DNA from: Furcasterigmium furcatum
Lineage: Eukaryota; Ascomycota; Sordariomycetes; Glomerellales; Plectosphaerellaceae
Direction of reading: 5' to 3'
Assembly (NCBI GenBank): GCA_001599815.1
Contig: BCIA01000002.1
Coordinates: 4,809,626-4,873,625 of the forward strand
DNA length: 64,000 nucleotides
Shown piece by piece: positions 11,301 to 19,051 of this stretch. Both the position numbers and the translations under genes were made by a program. Numbering within the stretch: the stretch's first letter is position 1; every line of letters starts with the position of its first letter. The notes under the pieces were generated by a model that had not been told where the DNA came from, ran no database searches, and saw nothing but the letters and a program-made list of their open reading frames with translations.

Positions 11301-11813
11301 GTCCTCCGCAAGGAGGTCGACATGGATTGCGTGACACCAAGCCACTCTACCGCCATTCCTCCGGGTGAAAGCCTGGACATCACTACACTCCTGGCCAAGG
11401 GTGACAAGGCGTGGCTTGACCCTTCCATCGTCCCAGACCCGGCGAGAGCCCCGAAGTTGGACGATATCCCCTACACGCCCCGCGTCCCGGTCATGGCGTC
11501 CCTCCAGGACCCAGCATCTAACGACACGACCTTCCTCAAGGCCCAGATCATCAACGACGAGAAGGAACTGAGGGATCTCCTCAAGGACCAGAAGAAGACT
11601 CTCCCGGCAGCCATCAGCAAGACTCCCCGCAAATCCACAAACGCGAGGGGCGTGCTGCCCTACCACTCGCACCCGATGCTGGTGCCGACCGACGAACCCC
11701 TCACCGTCTCGGACGCCCTCGGGAACAAATTCACCAAGTATGACGGCAAGGGGAAGTGGGATTGGAAGAGGGAGAAGACCATGGGCAGGTCAGGGCCAAG
11801 TTCCCGCCTCTGA
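8343..11813 (+). CDS. MIP1: Mitochondrial DNA polymerase gamma catalytic subunit
   Basis: Replicates and proofreads mitochondrial DNA in the matrix. A single uninterrupted frame gives 1156 residues from the ATG at 8343. The N-terminus (about 45 residues) is rich in Arg, His, Ala and Ser and lacks acidic residues until SVAAESGD, as expected for a presequence. The 3'-5' exonuclease motifs are Exo I FDTEV at 210-214, Exo II VGHNIGYDRA from 264 and Exo III YCAADVA at 393-399. The family-A polymerase motifs are Pol A DVDSEELW at 733-740, Pol B RNDAKIFNYGRIYGAG from 785, and Pol C with the catalytic H933-D934-E935. A C-terminal extension of about 170 residues after the thumb/palm region is usual in fungal Mip1. 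An in-frame ATG 13 codons later (MASYVRLAKHH) could be an alternative start. The frame is also open upstream of 8343 but reads less like a presequence. Confidence 0.97.
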   Translation: MLQIAQGHLVRGSMASYVRLAKHHASRNHRWSYLAARWASSVAAESGDAKGQKPTGTPSLACKQVASLIRPPEADLAVPSHPRYNEIGVQQLSAHVYNQIFPQGGDPPPKELVELSKDHLRRHDLLGKNTDNSEPVAFDVPPLQGSTLDEHFHKLGVDCAEPYLSYAKQFARETPPPKPRKWVRQSGWTKYYPDGRTEAVDAPDEHMLCFDTEVMWKESSFAVMACASSPTAWYAWLSPWLLGESKNDRHLIPLGDSTKDRIIVGHNIGYDRARILEEYDLKQSRNAFLDTMSLHVAVNGMCSQQRPTWMKHKKNRELRERIATQTEDVQLAQLLGSNRQEEEELWVERSSINSLRDVAKFHLDVTIDKAIRDDMGTLDRDGILGKLDELLDYCAADVAITHRVYQIVFPNFLSTCPHPVSFAALRHLSSVILPVNKSWDAYIANAEATYHQLSDAVLERLVALTEKALKIKDQPDVWSNDPWLRQLDWSGQEIRMVKGKKKNDPPRPAARQKMPGMPQWYKDLFAKSDGPINITVRTRIAPLLLRLAWDGHPLFWSDKYGWTFRVSRAEATKYLNKQMIQCDFIDEKIDALRHDHQGVYFKLPHKDGPTARCANPMAKGYLSYFENGTLSSEYSYAKEALEMNASCSYWISARDRIMSQMVVYQDDVTGKKSGSKKDVQGYILPQVIPMGTITRRAVENTWLTASNAKKNRVGSELKAMVKAPPGYSFVGADVDSEELWIASLIGDATFKLHGGNAIGFMTLEGTKAAGTDLHSRTASILGITRNDAKIFNYGRIYGAGLKFAAQLLRQFNPMLSEKETLEVASKLYAHTKGAKTNRKVLYKRPFWRGGTESFVFNKLEEFAEQERPRTPVLGAGITEALMCRFVNKGGYLTSRINWAIQSSGVDYLHLLVVAMDYLSRRFNIDARVAMTVHDEIRYLVKDEDKYRAAMALQVANLWTRAMFAQQVGINDLPQSCAYFSAIDIDHVLRKEVDMDCVTPSHSTAIPPGESLDITTLLAKGDKAWLDPSIVPDPARAPKLDDIPYTPRVPVMASLQDPASNDTTFLKAQIINDEKELRDLLKDQKKTLPAAISKTPRKSTNARGVLPYHSHPMLVPTDEPLTVSDALGNKFTKYDGKGKWDWKREKTMGRSGPSSRL

Positions 11814-13024
11814 GAGTCTAATGCGTGTATGACTACGGTGTATGATGCCTGCCCGCTACGGGCCTTTTCTTTGTCACTGCTGTTTTTGGTTTCGATGTTG
11901 TATGAATACCGGCGGCTGGCGGTGTTTTGTTGCACTGGCGTTGGTTAAGACGGGTGGCGATGGCTCCAGTGTATTGCTGCGGTCTGTCCTGGGTCGCCCG
12001 GGGACGTACGAATATGTAATCCAAGATGATATCCAGTCTTACAACCACCTATCCCGTCTTGCTGGGATTCAATATGATCCATCCCGGACATGTTTCCAGC
12101 TCATTGCATAGACCATTCAGCTGCTTTCTGTTGACAAAGCTCTTCTTCAAGACCACTCGCTTGTCACATCAGGCCTTCAAAGGCTGACTAGCATGCACCA
12201 TGCATGTCTTCTCAACCCTTCCTAAGACATGACTTCTTTGATGAGGGAATAAGCCCCTGACATCAACCAACTGAGCTACAACAAACCACCAGCTCCTGAG
12301 CGATGTCCCACTCAGACACAGAGCCATTCTAGCCACCGCCGTGCCTCCTAACATTTGCCTTCTAATCACGTAAAGCCTCCGACGCAGCTCCCGTTCTTTC
12401 ATCTGGCCGCATGTCTGTAGTTTAATAGTTAATGCTCCTGCTATCATGATCCGCCCTTCTCCTGCGGGTCGTCAGTGCGGCTTGACTTCACCGCGGCTGG
12501 TGCATCACGAATTTGCCCGAGCCGCATTCCCTCGCAGCCGCGCGAGGCACCCAGTTCATGCGGCTTGGTCGGCCAGCCCACGATTTTGAATCAGCAAAAC
12601 TATTGTTGTTTGTTCTCGAAACTCTCCTTCCGTTTCTTCTTCATTGCGAGCCCCCTTCACCCTCTTCGTTGCCACCACATCGTGCAAACTTGTGAGTATT
12701 CCCCTCGAGAACTGATATCTCGAAGCTCAGGTACAAGAGAGACGAGGTCACTAACTTTCAAGAGGATATCGATACTCTCGCAGTCCCAAAACCCAACTCC
12801 CATCCGCAGCCAGTCTCCCCCTCGGTCCTCGCACCTCTTGAAGCACCAACTGGCTCTTTCGTCTCTACCTGAAGCGTTCTCGCAACAATATCCCAATGCT
12901 CCGAGCTTCCCTCCTCTCCTCAAACGACGTTCCAAGTCACTGTAAGTCCCATACCCAACCTTTCACCTCATTGTTCTAATGCCAGAGTCCCAGTATCCAA
13001 GGACCTCCAAGGCACACCTCCAAG
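11814..13024. other. Intergenic region with a possible 5' UTR intron
   Basis: About 1.2 kb. The first part is the presumed 3' UTR of MIP1 and includes TGTATGAATA, which fits the looser UGUAN4UA type of PUF site. A decayed tRNA-like stretch lies near 12212-12290. The last 500 bp is pyrimidine-rich, as is common just before fungal start codons; GTAAGT at 12942 and CTAATGCCAG ending at 12985 may bound a short intron in the leader of the next gene. No protein-coding gene is supported. Confidence 0.45.
12212..12290 (-). pseudogene. Possible decayed tRNA (5' half recognisable)
   Basis: On the minus strand TAGCTCAGTTGG (12267-12278) is an exact eukaryotic tRNA A-box/D-arm. It is followed by an anticodon-arm-like hairpin around GGGGCTTATTCCC. 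No B box, intact T-arm or paired acceptor end follows. It resembles the 5' half of a tRNA such as tRNA-Ile(UAU), but the resemblance may be accidental. Confidence 0.25.
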
Positions 13025-13756
13025 ATGGACTTCGCCGAATTCATCATCATGATCCTCTTCCTTCTCCTGTCCTGCAACCTCGTCCTTGCCTCCCCCGCCC
13101 ACCGCTTCGACCCCAAGACCCAGGGCAACCTCGTCGGCATCACCATCATCTCCGGCGTCGCCTTCCTCCTCCTCTGCCTCCTCGGCTACACCGTGATCCG
13201 CAGTCACCGCATCACCATCAAGGCCTACTTCCGCCTCCGCAACCCCTCCATCCGCGCCCTGGCCCCCGACTCTCGCCTGTCCCTCAACGAGCCCAACCCC
13301 GACGGCGCCCGGCCCGTCCAGCTCGACAACCTCAGCGCCGACAACCACCCCAGCGTCTCCATGAGGGGCTTCCTCATCGGCACCGCCATCTCGGACGAGG
13401 TCGAGAAGGCCGCCGCCGCCGCCACCGTCCGTCCCCGCCCCTCCCTCATCGGCCTCGGCATCATGACAGGCCGCAGCGAGGAGCCCGTCATCACGCCCCC
13501 TCCCCGCGCCCGGATCCACGGCGGCCGCGTCTCCTTCGGCGTCGGCTGGCAGCCGCCCTACGACGAGGCGTTCGCCCGGTTCGGCCCCCCTCCTACCCCT
13601 CCTCCCACCTCGCCGGTCCCTCCCATCCCCCCCGTCAGGGATGCGCGCTGCCGCGTCCCTTACCTCCCCGCCGCCCCGGAGGAGGAGGAGCAGGCCGGCC
13701 CCTCCGGCACCACCGGCCGCTTCGCCGCCGGCCGCAGCTTTTCTGCCGGTCTTTAG
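13025..13756 (+). CDS. Small membrane protein with proline-rich tail, unknown function
   Basis: A single-exon gene of 243 residues, not assigned to a known family. Two hydrophobic segments are clear: residues 5-22 (a signal peptide or anchor, ending ASPAHR) and about 36-58 (VGITIISGVAFLLLCLLGYT). A basic juxtamembrane stretch (RSHRITIKAYFRLRN) follows. If the first segment is cleaved, this is a type I single-pass protein with a cytoplasmic tail of about 180 residues. The tail carries a Pro-rich block near 185-205 (PPPTPPPTSPVPPIPP), a possible SH3 or WW ligand, and an acidic Glu run. Codon choice is almost wholly C-ending, supporting this frame over the longer Pro/Arg-rich frame that overlaps it from 12979 to 13998. 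Confidence 0.7.
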   Translation: MDFAEFIIMILFLLLSCNLVLASPAHRFDPKTQGNLVGITIISGVAFLLLCLLGYTVIRSHRITIKAYFRLRNPSIRALAPDSRLSLNEPNPDGARPVQLDNLSADNHPSVSMRGFLIGTAISDEVEKAAAAATVRPRPSLIGLGIMTGRSEEPVITPPPRARIHGGRVSFGVGWQPPYDEAFARFGPPPTPPPTSPVPPIPPVRDARCRVPYLPAAPEEEEQAGPSGTTGRFAAGRSFSAGL

Positions 13757-14024
13757 GCCCGGCGTTGTTTGTAAGTTCTATCTTGGATTCTCCTGTTCTG
13801 CCTCTTCGGTTCTCTCCTCGCCTCGCCTCCCCTCCTGCGCGGGTCGTTCGCTCCGCTTTTACCCCTGAGTACTCCCGATTCTTCACCCGGATTGCCCCCA
13901 AAAGCCCTATAAATACAGTATTCAGCTTTCTCCCCTTCCAATGTTTGAAGGGCAACGTCTCTTTCTGCCAACCGAGAACGATTACTAATGCGCTATAAGC
14001 TCTACGCCCGCTGGGCATCTGGGT

Positions 14025-14052
14025 GCCCCCCCTCCGCGGGGGGCGGTTTTTT
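14025..14052 (+). repeat. GC-rich hairpin followed by T6
   Basis: Six C at 14027-14032 and six G at 14038-14043 can pair around a TCCGC loop, and six T follow at 14047-14052. The shape mimics a bacterial intrinsic terminator, but this is a fungal chromosome and no such role is expected. It lies about 270 bp after a stop codon, so it could form a structured 3' UTR. Confidence 0.5.
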
Positions 14053-14199
14053 CGGTCGGATGACCGAGGGTCTGGCGTTTGGGTAAGTCACTCCCCCCTT
14101 GAGTCTCTGGGGTTCTTCCCTTTCCGATTTCTTTCTTCTTAGGCAAGTACTGATATTTGTTGAATAGGGCTGTTTACTAGTAGTTCGTTGGTAGCTGTA

Positions 14200-14234
14200 C
14201 CCCCCCCCCCCCCCCCCCCCCCCAAAAGGGGGGG
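14200..14234. repeat. C24 homopolymer with flanking G7, self-complementary
   Basis: Twenty-four consecutive C (14200-14223) are followed by AAAA and seven G (14228-14234). The last seven C, the A4 and the G7 can fold as a hairpin, and the C tract could form an i-motif (its complement, a G-quadruplex). Homopolymers this long are also prone to length errors in sequencing, so the exact length is uncertain. Confidence 0.85.
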
Positions 14235-14994
14235 AATTGATGATACTCCCCCGGTTTCTTAACGTCTCGGCGTACCTTCCCGACCACGTGCCGCCGTGAT
14301 TTTGCTATGCTCTTCGCCATCCATCACCAATGGTCGTTTTACTGATTCTAGGTCGCCCTGTTGTTAATGCTCCAGGCCGATTTCGTCACTCAGGGCGGCG
14401 TTTCTACGCGTTGTCGCACCGATAAAACAGCAAAGTACGAAGATGCCGCCCCAGGACTCCGTGAGGAGGCTATATGACTTCCTGGAAATGTCGTTTATGG
14501 AGAAGTGTCAGCCACTCCGTCTTCGAGTGCTTCCACAGGCTGATGTGATCACGGACAGCAGGAACCATGTTCGACCTCCACGCTTTCGAGGACATGGTTG
14601 GAATACGACGAGACAGCAACGAGTGTCGACAGCCCCAGGCGCAGATGTCTGGGATCAGAATGCACGGCAAGCGCTCGACCTGACGGGCGGCGGTTACGAA
14701 CACACCAGCAAGAAAGCCGTGCCCGAGATAACCTCAGCGCAAGGCAGACATTGAGGTCACAGCACACACACGACTGACAAAACCAATGTGTTAGCTACGG
14801 CGGACGCGTCAAGCAATTCCAGCTTTATTGCTCCAAACCTCGAGCAACCGCAGCATAATCCACTCCGATAGCTCCAACCCTTCCTCTCCCAGTCATGCCG
14901 AACCTGTCAAACCCGTCCAAACCCGCCCAAATTGTCCGTTTCCATGCCATGCCCTCATCCGTGAAGGGGTTCGCGGCCAGCCCACGCCGCCTCG

Positions 14995-17206
14995 TCATGG
15001 CATCATAGGCGGCATCCCCGGCAAGTCAACCTGCAGACTCGCCTCGATCTCATTCATAATCGTCTCATCCGCCGCAATGCTCGTCATCACTTCCTCGGTC
15101 GTGTAGCCCGCCCAGTACGTCGGGCTGATCTGCGACGCTTTCTTGGCGCGGTAAATCTCCTGCGCCACGCCCCTCACCTGCCCCGACGCCGTGTTGGCAG
15201 CTCGCCACACGTCCGAGAGCTCGGTGAGCGCGCCGATGTTGAGCTTCAGCTGCTGGCGGAGGTCGTCATCGTCGTGCGCGATGAAGAAGAGGGCCCACTT
15301 GCTCAGGTGCACGATGGACGACAAGGTGACCACGCACGTGAAGAAGTGCGTGTGAGACAGGAGCGGCACGCGATGTGTGATCATCTTGCTGATTTCCGCG
15401 GCAGACTGGATCGTGTGCTGTGTGTGAGCGTTGAAGTAGTCTCCAGTCGGCACCGGCCGGTGTGGCGCGCAGGATGTGACCGATCTCGCAGGGGACGAGT
15501 CGAGCTGAGAGTGTGGCTGGTGAAGCATGATGGAGGTGCTGGGATGCGGATCAGTAAGCTACCCCCCTGGTGTCTTCTATGCAATCTGTAAGGATGCCGG
15601 TACACTCACGCATGCGTCATCATGCTGGCCTGGAAGATCATCTCGTCAGGCTGCAGCTTCTGGCTCAGGGCATCCTTCTTAGCCGGCGGGAGATGCAGCC
15701 TCCAGTTGGTCAACAGCGCCTCGATCCGAGCCAAGTTCTCGTCCTCGGGCCCGTAGATGGGTGGCACCCGCATGAACTTGCCCAGGTTCCGTCCTGCAGC
15801 CACGCGATAGGCGAACGAGGAAAACTCGCGCTGCTCGCCGGAGAACTCGCGGTCCTCCAGGTCCTCGAGGAACATCGGCGTGGGGATGTTCTAACTGGTT
15901 AGCCAGCCAGCCCAGCCGCAACCGACGCCACCTCAAGGGCAACTTACTGCTGTCAGGAACTGGTACTCTTCGCACGGCAGCGCCACATCCGCGAGCACAT
16001 CGAACAAATAAAAGTTAGTCTGCCGATGAACGCCAGCAACCATGCCGCATACAATGTACAAATCCCACCACGTCCTCCGCCAAGACTCCTCCAGCACGGG
16101 AATGCCTCTGCCGTGGATGGTGGCAAAGTCGCGGCGGTTCAGCTCAATATCCAGAGCGATCCGCTCAGCTTCGGCGAGCAACTGCCGGGCCTTTTCTTGC
16201 TGGCAATTGCCGTCCGTCCCGACGATGAGAAGTATGAGGGCCTGCACCAAGAACCCGTCCTTCTTGGCCTCAGGATCGGATACCAGCCGCAGTGCCTCGT
16301 CTTGGAACCCGGCACGCGTGGGCCCCCCCACGTCGATGAAGAGCGAGCCGACCCACCGCATGGCGGCCAGCAGAGGTTCCACGTTTGCGTCCCCAAGGAT
16401 GCGGAAGAACCATTCCCGTGGCAGGACGAAGGGGTGGCTGGCATGGAAATTGCGGTAGAATGAGTCGACAGCCCTCTCCGCCGGCGATTGGGTCGGCCCC
16501 TGGGTCGGGATAAGGGTCTGCTGGTTTACGACCAGCTGGTTGGACTGATATGCATCGGCGTGGCCGTACGGCCGGTACATCTGGAGGCCGTTCACGTTGA
16601 ATACCTGGGACGGGGTGCCCGGGAAGACCGAGCCGGGGGTGGCGGGGAGGACCTGGCCGGTCTGGAAGCCGGCCATGGACACGGGCATATGCCCCGGAGC
16701 GCCGGCGCCGAGCAGCATGGGGCAGCTGTCGGCGCCATTGCCGGTAGGCGAGCTGGACCTGGCTCTCTTATTCGGGTTGCCAGAGGCGCCTCGCCTGGGG
16801 CCCTTGTAGCCACGGCGAGAGGCGATGTAGACGCACTCCTGGTCGGAAGCTCTACACCGGCTGCAGGGATTCTGGCCATCGCACTTCAGGTGCTTCCCAC
16901 GCTGTGCAGGCCAGGGTCAGCGGATGTGTTGCATGCCAAGACCGGCGAAGACGCGCAGTCGGGGAGAGACAGCAGCGTTAGTCGGCGACGATGTGGGTTT
17001 TCTTTACATACACATGCGAGACATGCCGCCGGGACGGCAGGCGGTTGAGCAGCAGCCAGGCGGGCTTCGCTGCCGCTCGCCGAAGAGACGGTAGTGTTTG
17101 GTGAGTCGCGGGTCCCCGAGGGCGAGCTGTCGGCCACCAAAAGTGACGGAGTCGCCGAATCGCTGCCCGGGGGTGGAACCTCGGGGTTCAGGACGGAGGA
17201 CTCCAT
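14995..17206 (-). CDS. Second Zn2Cys6 transcription factor with Fungal_trans-like region
   Basis: Four exons (17206..17012, 16901..15948, 15890..15610, 15538..14995) give 657 residues. The DNA-binding cluster is split by a 110 nt intron after the second Cys: C62-x2-C65, then C72, C78, C81 and C88 (KCDGQNPCSRCRASDQEC), followed by a basic stretch RRGYKGPRRG. Between the cluster and about residue 170 is a disordered linker rich in Gly, Pro and Gln. The middle homology region begins near SPAERAVDSFYRNFHASHPF and includes GMVAGVHRQTNFYL. The C-terminal part has the Ser/Thr and hydrophobic helices common to this class. The first ATG of the frame is at 17206; upstream codons include a GTG but no ATG. 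The target pathway cannot be told, and no metabolic neighbour suggests one. Confidence 0.87.
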
Positions 17207-19051
17207 TGGCAAGGAGAGCACCCTGCCGCAATATTGATTGAGGCTGTAGACGGCGTCTGGCGAGGGTCCCTAGCTGCCGTGAACTGGCCGACAGCAGGGA
17301 TTCCGATGGCGAGGGAACGACAATTGTCTGCTGAAGTCGGTGAGACGACGAGACAACGGGTTGCAGAGGAGGAACTTTGCTGCGCGAGAAGAGATAAAAT
17401 GGTCGGCAAGCCCCCGTGGGACCCGCGCGAGCGAGCAAGCAAGCAGGCAAGCGAGTGAGCGAGTGCTTCCCCCTCTCAAGCCCCTGCAGAGTGGGATCTG
17501 CGATGTTGATTGCCGGCCCCTCCTTTCGAACGGCGGCGGGCACGGCAGAAGATTAAGTGGCCACGTCCCACTGGGTGAGTGACGGGGGGCGGGACACGAG
17601 GTTGGACAAACAGACGGACAGAAGGCCTACGATGCCCGGGACAATTGGTACTGCCCCTCCCCCGCCGGCTTTCGAGTTCGTTCAGGCACAGGAGGGACCT
17701 GCCCGAATAGACGCGCAAGCCGAGAGGGGAATTTGATGATTGGCGCGAGCTCGAGATGTGCCGATATGGCGAAACGGATGGGGTTCTCGCTGGTGACGTC
17801 CGACGTACGTCCCGGGAGACCGCCTAGGCTGGGTAGTTTCTCCGAAAAATGAGAGATGAGGGGGTGGTGGGCAGCCTCTTCAAGTAGACAAGGCAAGGCA
17901 AGGCACCTTGGGTGCTTCGGGTGTTGTTCGATGATCGTCGTGGAAGGTGTTGGCGGTCCGGACTCTCAGCCCTACAAGCTGAGACCTCGCTTCAGCACGC
18001 GCGCAGGAGGACTCTTGGTGGACGAGGAGGAGAATTGGCCGACAGGTATGTGTCTCGGGGAACGATTGTCGGCTTGATCGATCTGATCTGCCGTCTTGGA
18101 GGGGAGGTTGGAGATGACATCTTCTGGTCGACGGCGCGCGGGGCTTCGCTTCGCTTCAATGGGCTAGAACTCTTGAGTGATCCGAGCTCCCCGGGACGCC
18201 CCAAACGACGAGCTAATTAGTGCTTGAACGGAGCCCACCAAACGTGTCATTGAAGGACGGGGCAGAAAAGCTGCCAGTGGGAAGCTGCGAAGCTCTGATT
18301 TAGCGTGCTGCCCAACAGGACACACTGCAGAACCTGAGACACCGCCGTCCCGTCGGGTTCCGGAAGCAGAAGAGTGTGCCTCGAGAGTCTTGGGTGGTGC
18401 TGCGGGGGGGCGGCATGGCACGGCAGATTGTCTGGTTGATGGTGCAAGTCTGCCTTTCAATCGATGTGGCGCCCTGCCTCCGGCCGGCGACTGGTCGAGA
18501 GGCTGCGATGGGCGGGGTTGGTAGATTAAGGACAAGGGACATCCATGATGCCGATATGTGCTGTTGTACGGGGAAAGCTGGCCAAGGAAGGGTGACGAGC
18601 GAGGCAGGAGCACGAGTGGATATTTGCTCGGTACAAGGTACTTCACCGAGCGGCCGTTGCTTCCTGCAGACGGTGGCTTGCAGTTGCCGTTGGAGCACGC
18701 CACCACCGACAGCGATGAGGAGCTCCACCGATGAATTGAGGGGACGGGATGTCACATGCTATGAAAAAGTGAGGTAAGGTACTAGGTACTTAGGGACAGA
18801 CAGCATCGTGAAATTCAACATGACACGTATATTACAGTCCAACCTGCTTCGTTCGTCGTCGTCATGGTCTATTCAAAGACCGCTATTCACAGCATAACCC
18901 AAACGCCATGTGCCGACCCGGTCTGATGCAAGATCCCACGCCACCCGCGTCCCTTCCATGCAACCACCATGTGGCTCTCGAGGCCTGCGTTCCTCTAAAC
19001 TGGTCCCGAGGCTGACACGCCATGATCCTTCTACGCCGGGTTATTCGACTT
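17207..19051. other. Long promoter/intergenic region, no gene seen
   Basis: About 1.85 kb. It comprises the upstream region of the minus-strand regulator and the presumed 3' UTR of the b561 gene. It contains a GCAA/GCGA tetranucleotide tract at 17425-17465 and a GGTACTAGGTAC palindrome near 18778-18790. Open frames up to 180 codons occur but are Arg/Pro-rich shadows without motifs. Confidence 0.5.
17425..17465. repeat. Degenerate GCAA/GCGA tetranucleotide repeat
   Basis: About ten imperfect copies of a GMRA-type tetranucleotide (GAGC/GAGC/AAGC and so on), some 220 bp before the start codon of the second Zn2Cys6 regulator. It probably lies in the leader or core promoter. Confidence 0.7.

Larger units (their letters stand above)
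13757..14994. other. Intergenic region with homopolymer and GC hairpin
   Basis: About 1.2 kb between the stops of the small membrane protein (+) and the second Zn2Cys6 regulator (-). It holds a GC hairpin followed by a T run near 14025-14052 and a C24 tract at 14200-14223. An open frame of 103 codons at 14443-14754 has no recognisable motif or codon bias, and I do not call it a gene. Confidence 0.5.

Noticed and set aside
12979..13998. 339-codon plus-strand frame overlapping the small membrane protein
   Set aside because: It is an Arg/Pro repeat-like shadow in a +1 frame. The 243-residue frame has C-ending codon bias and clear hydrophobic segments.
14025..14052. Bacterial intrinsic terminator or horizontally acquired DNA
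   Set aside because: The shape fits, but all flanking genes are spliced fungal genes and no bacterial-like gene is near.
14443..14754. 103-codon plus-strand frame
   Set aside because: No family signal, no codon bias, and it lies in the 3' flank of two genes.
16488..17048. 186-codon plus-strand frame across the second Zn2Cys6 gene
   Set aside because: Antisense to the exon with the zinc cluster; no independent support.
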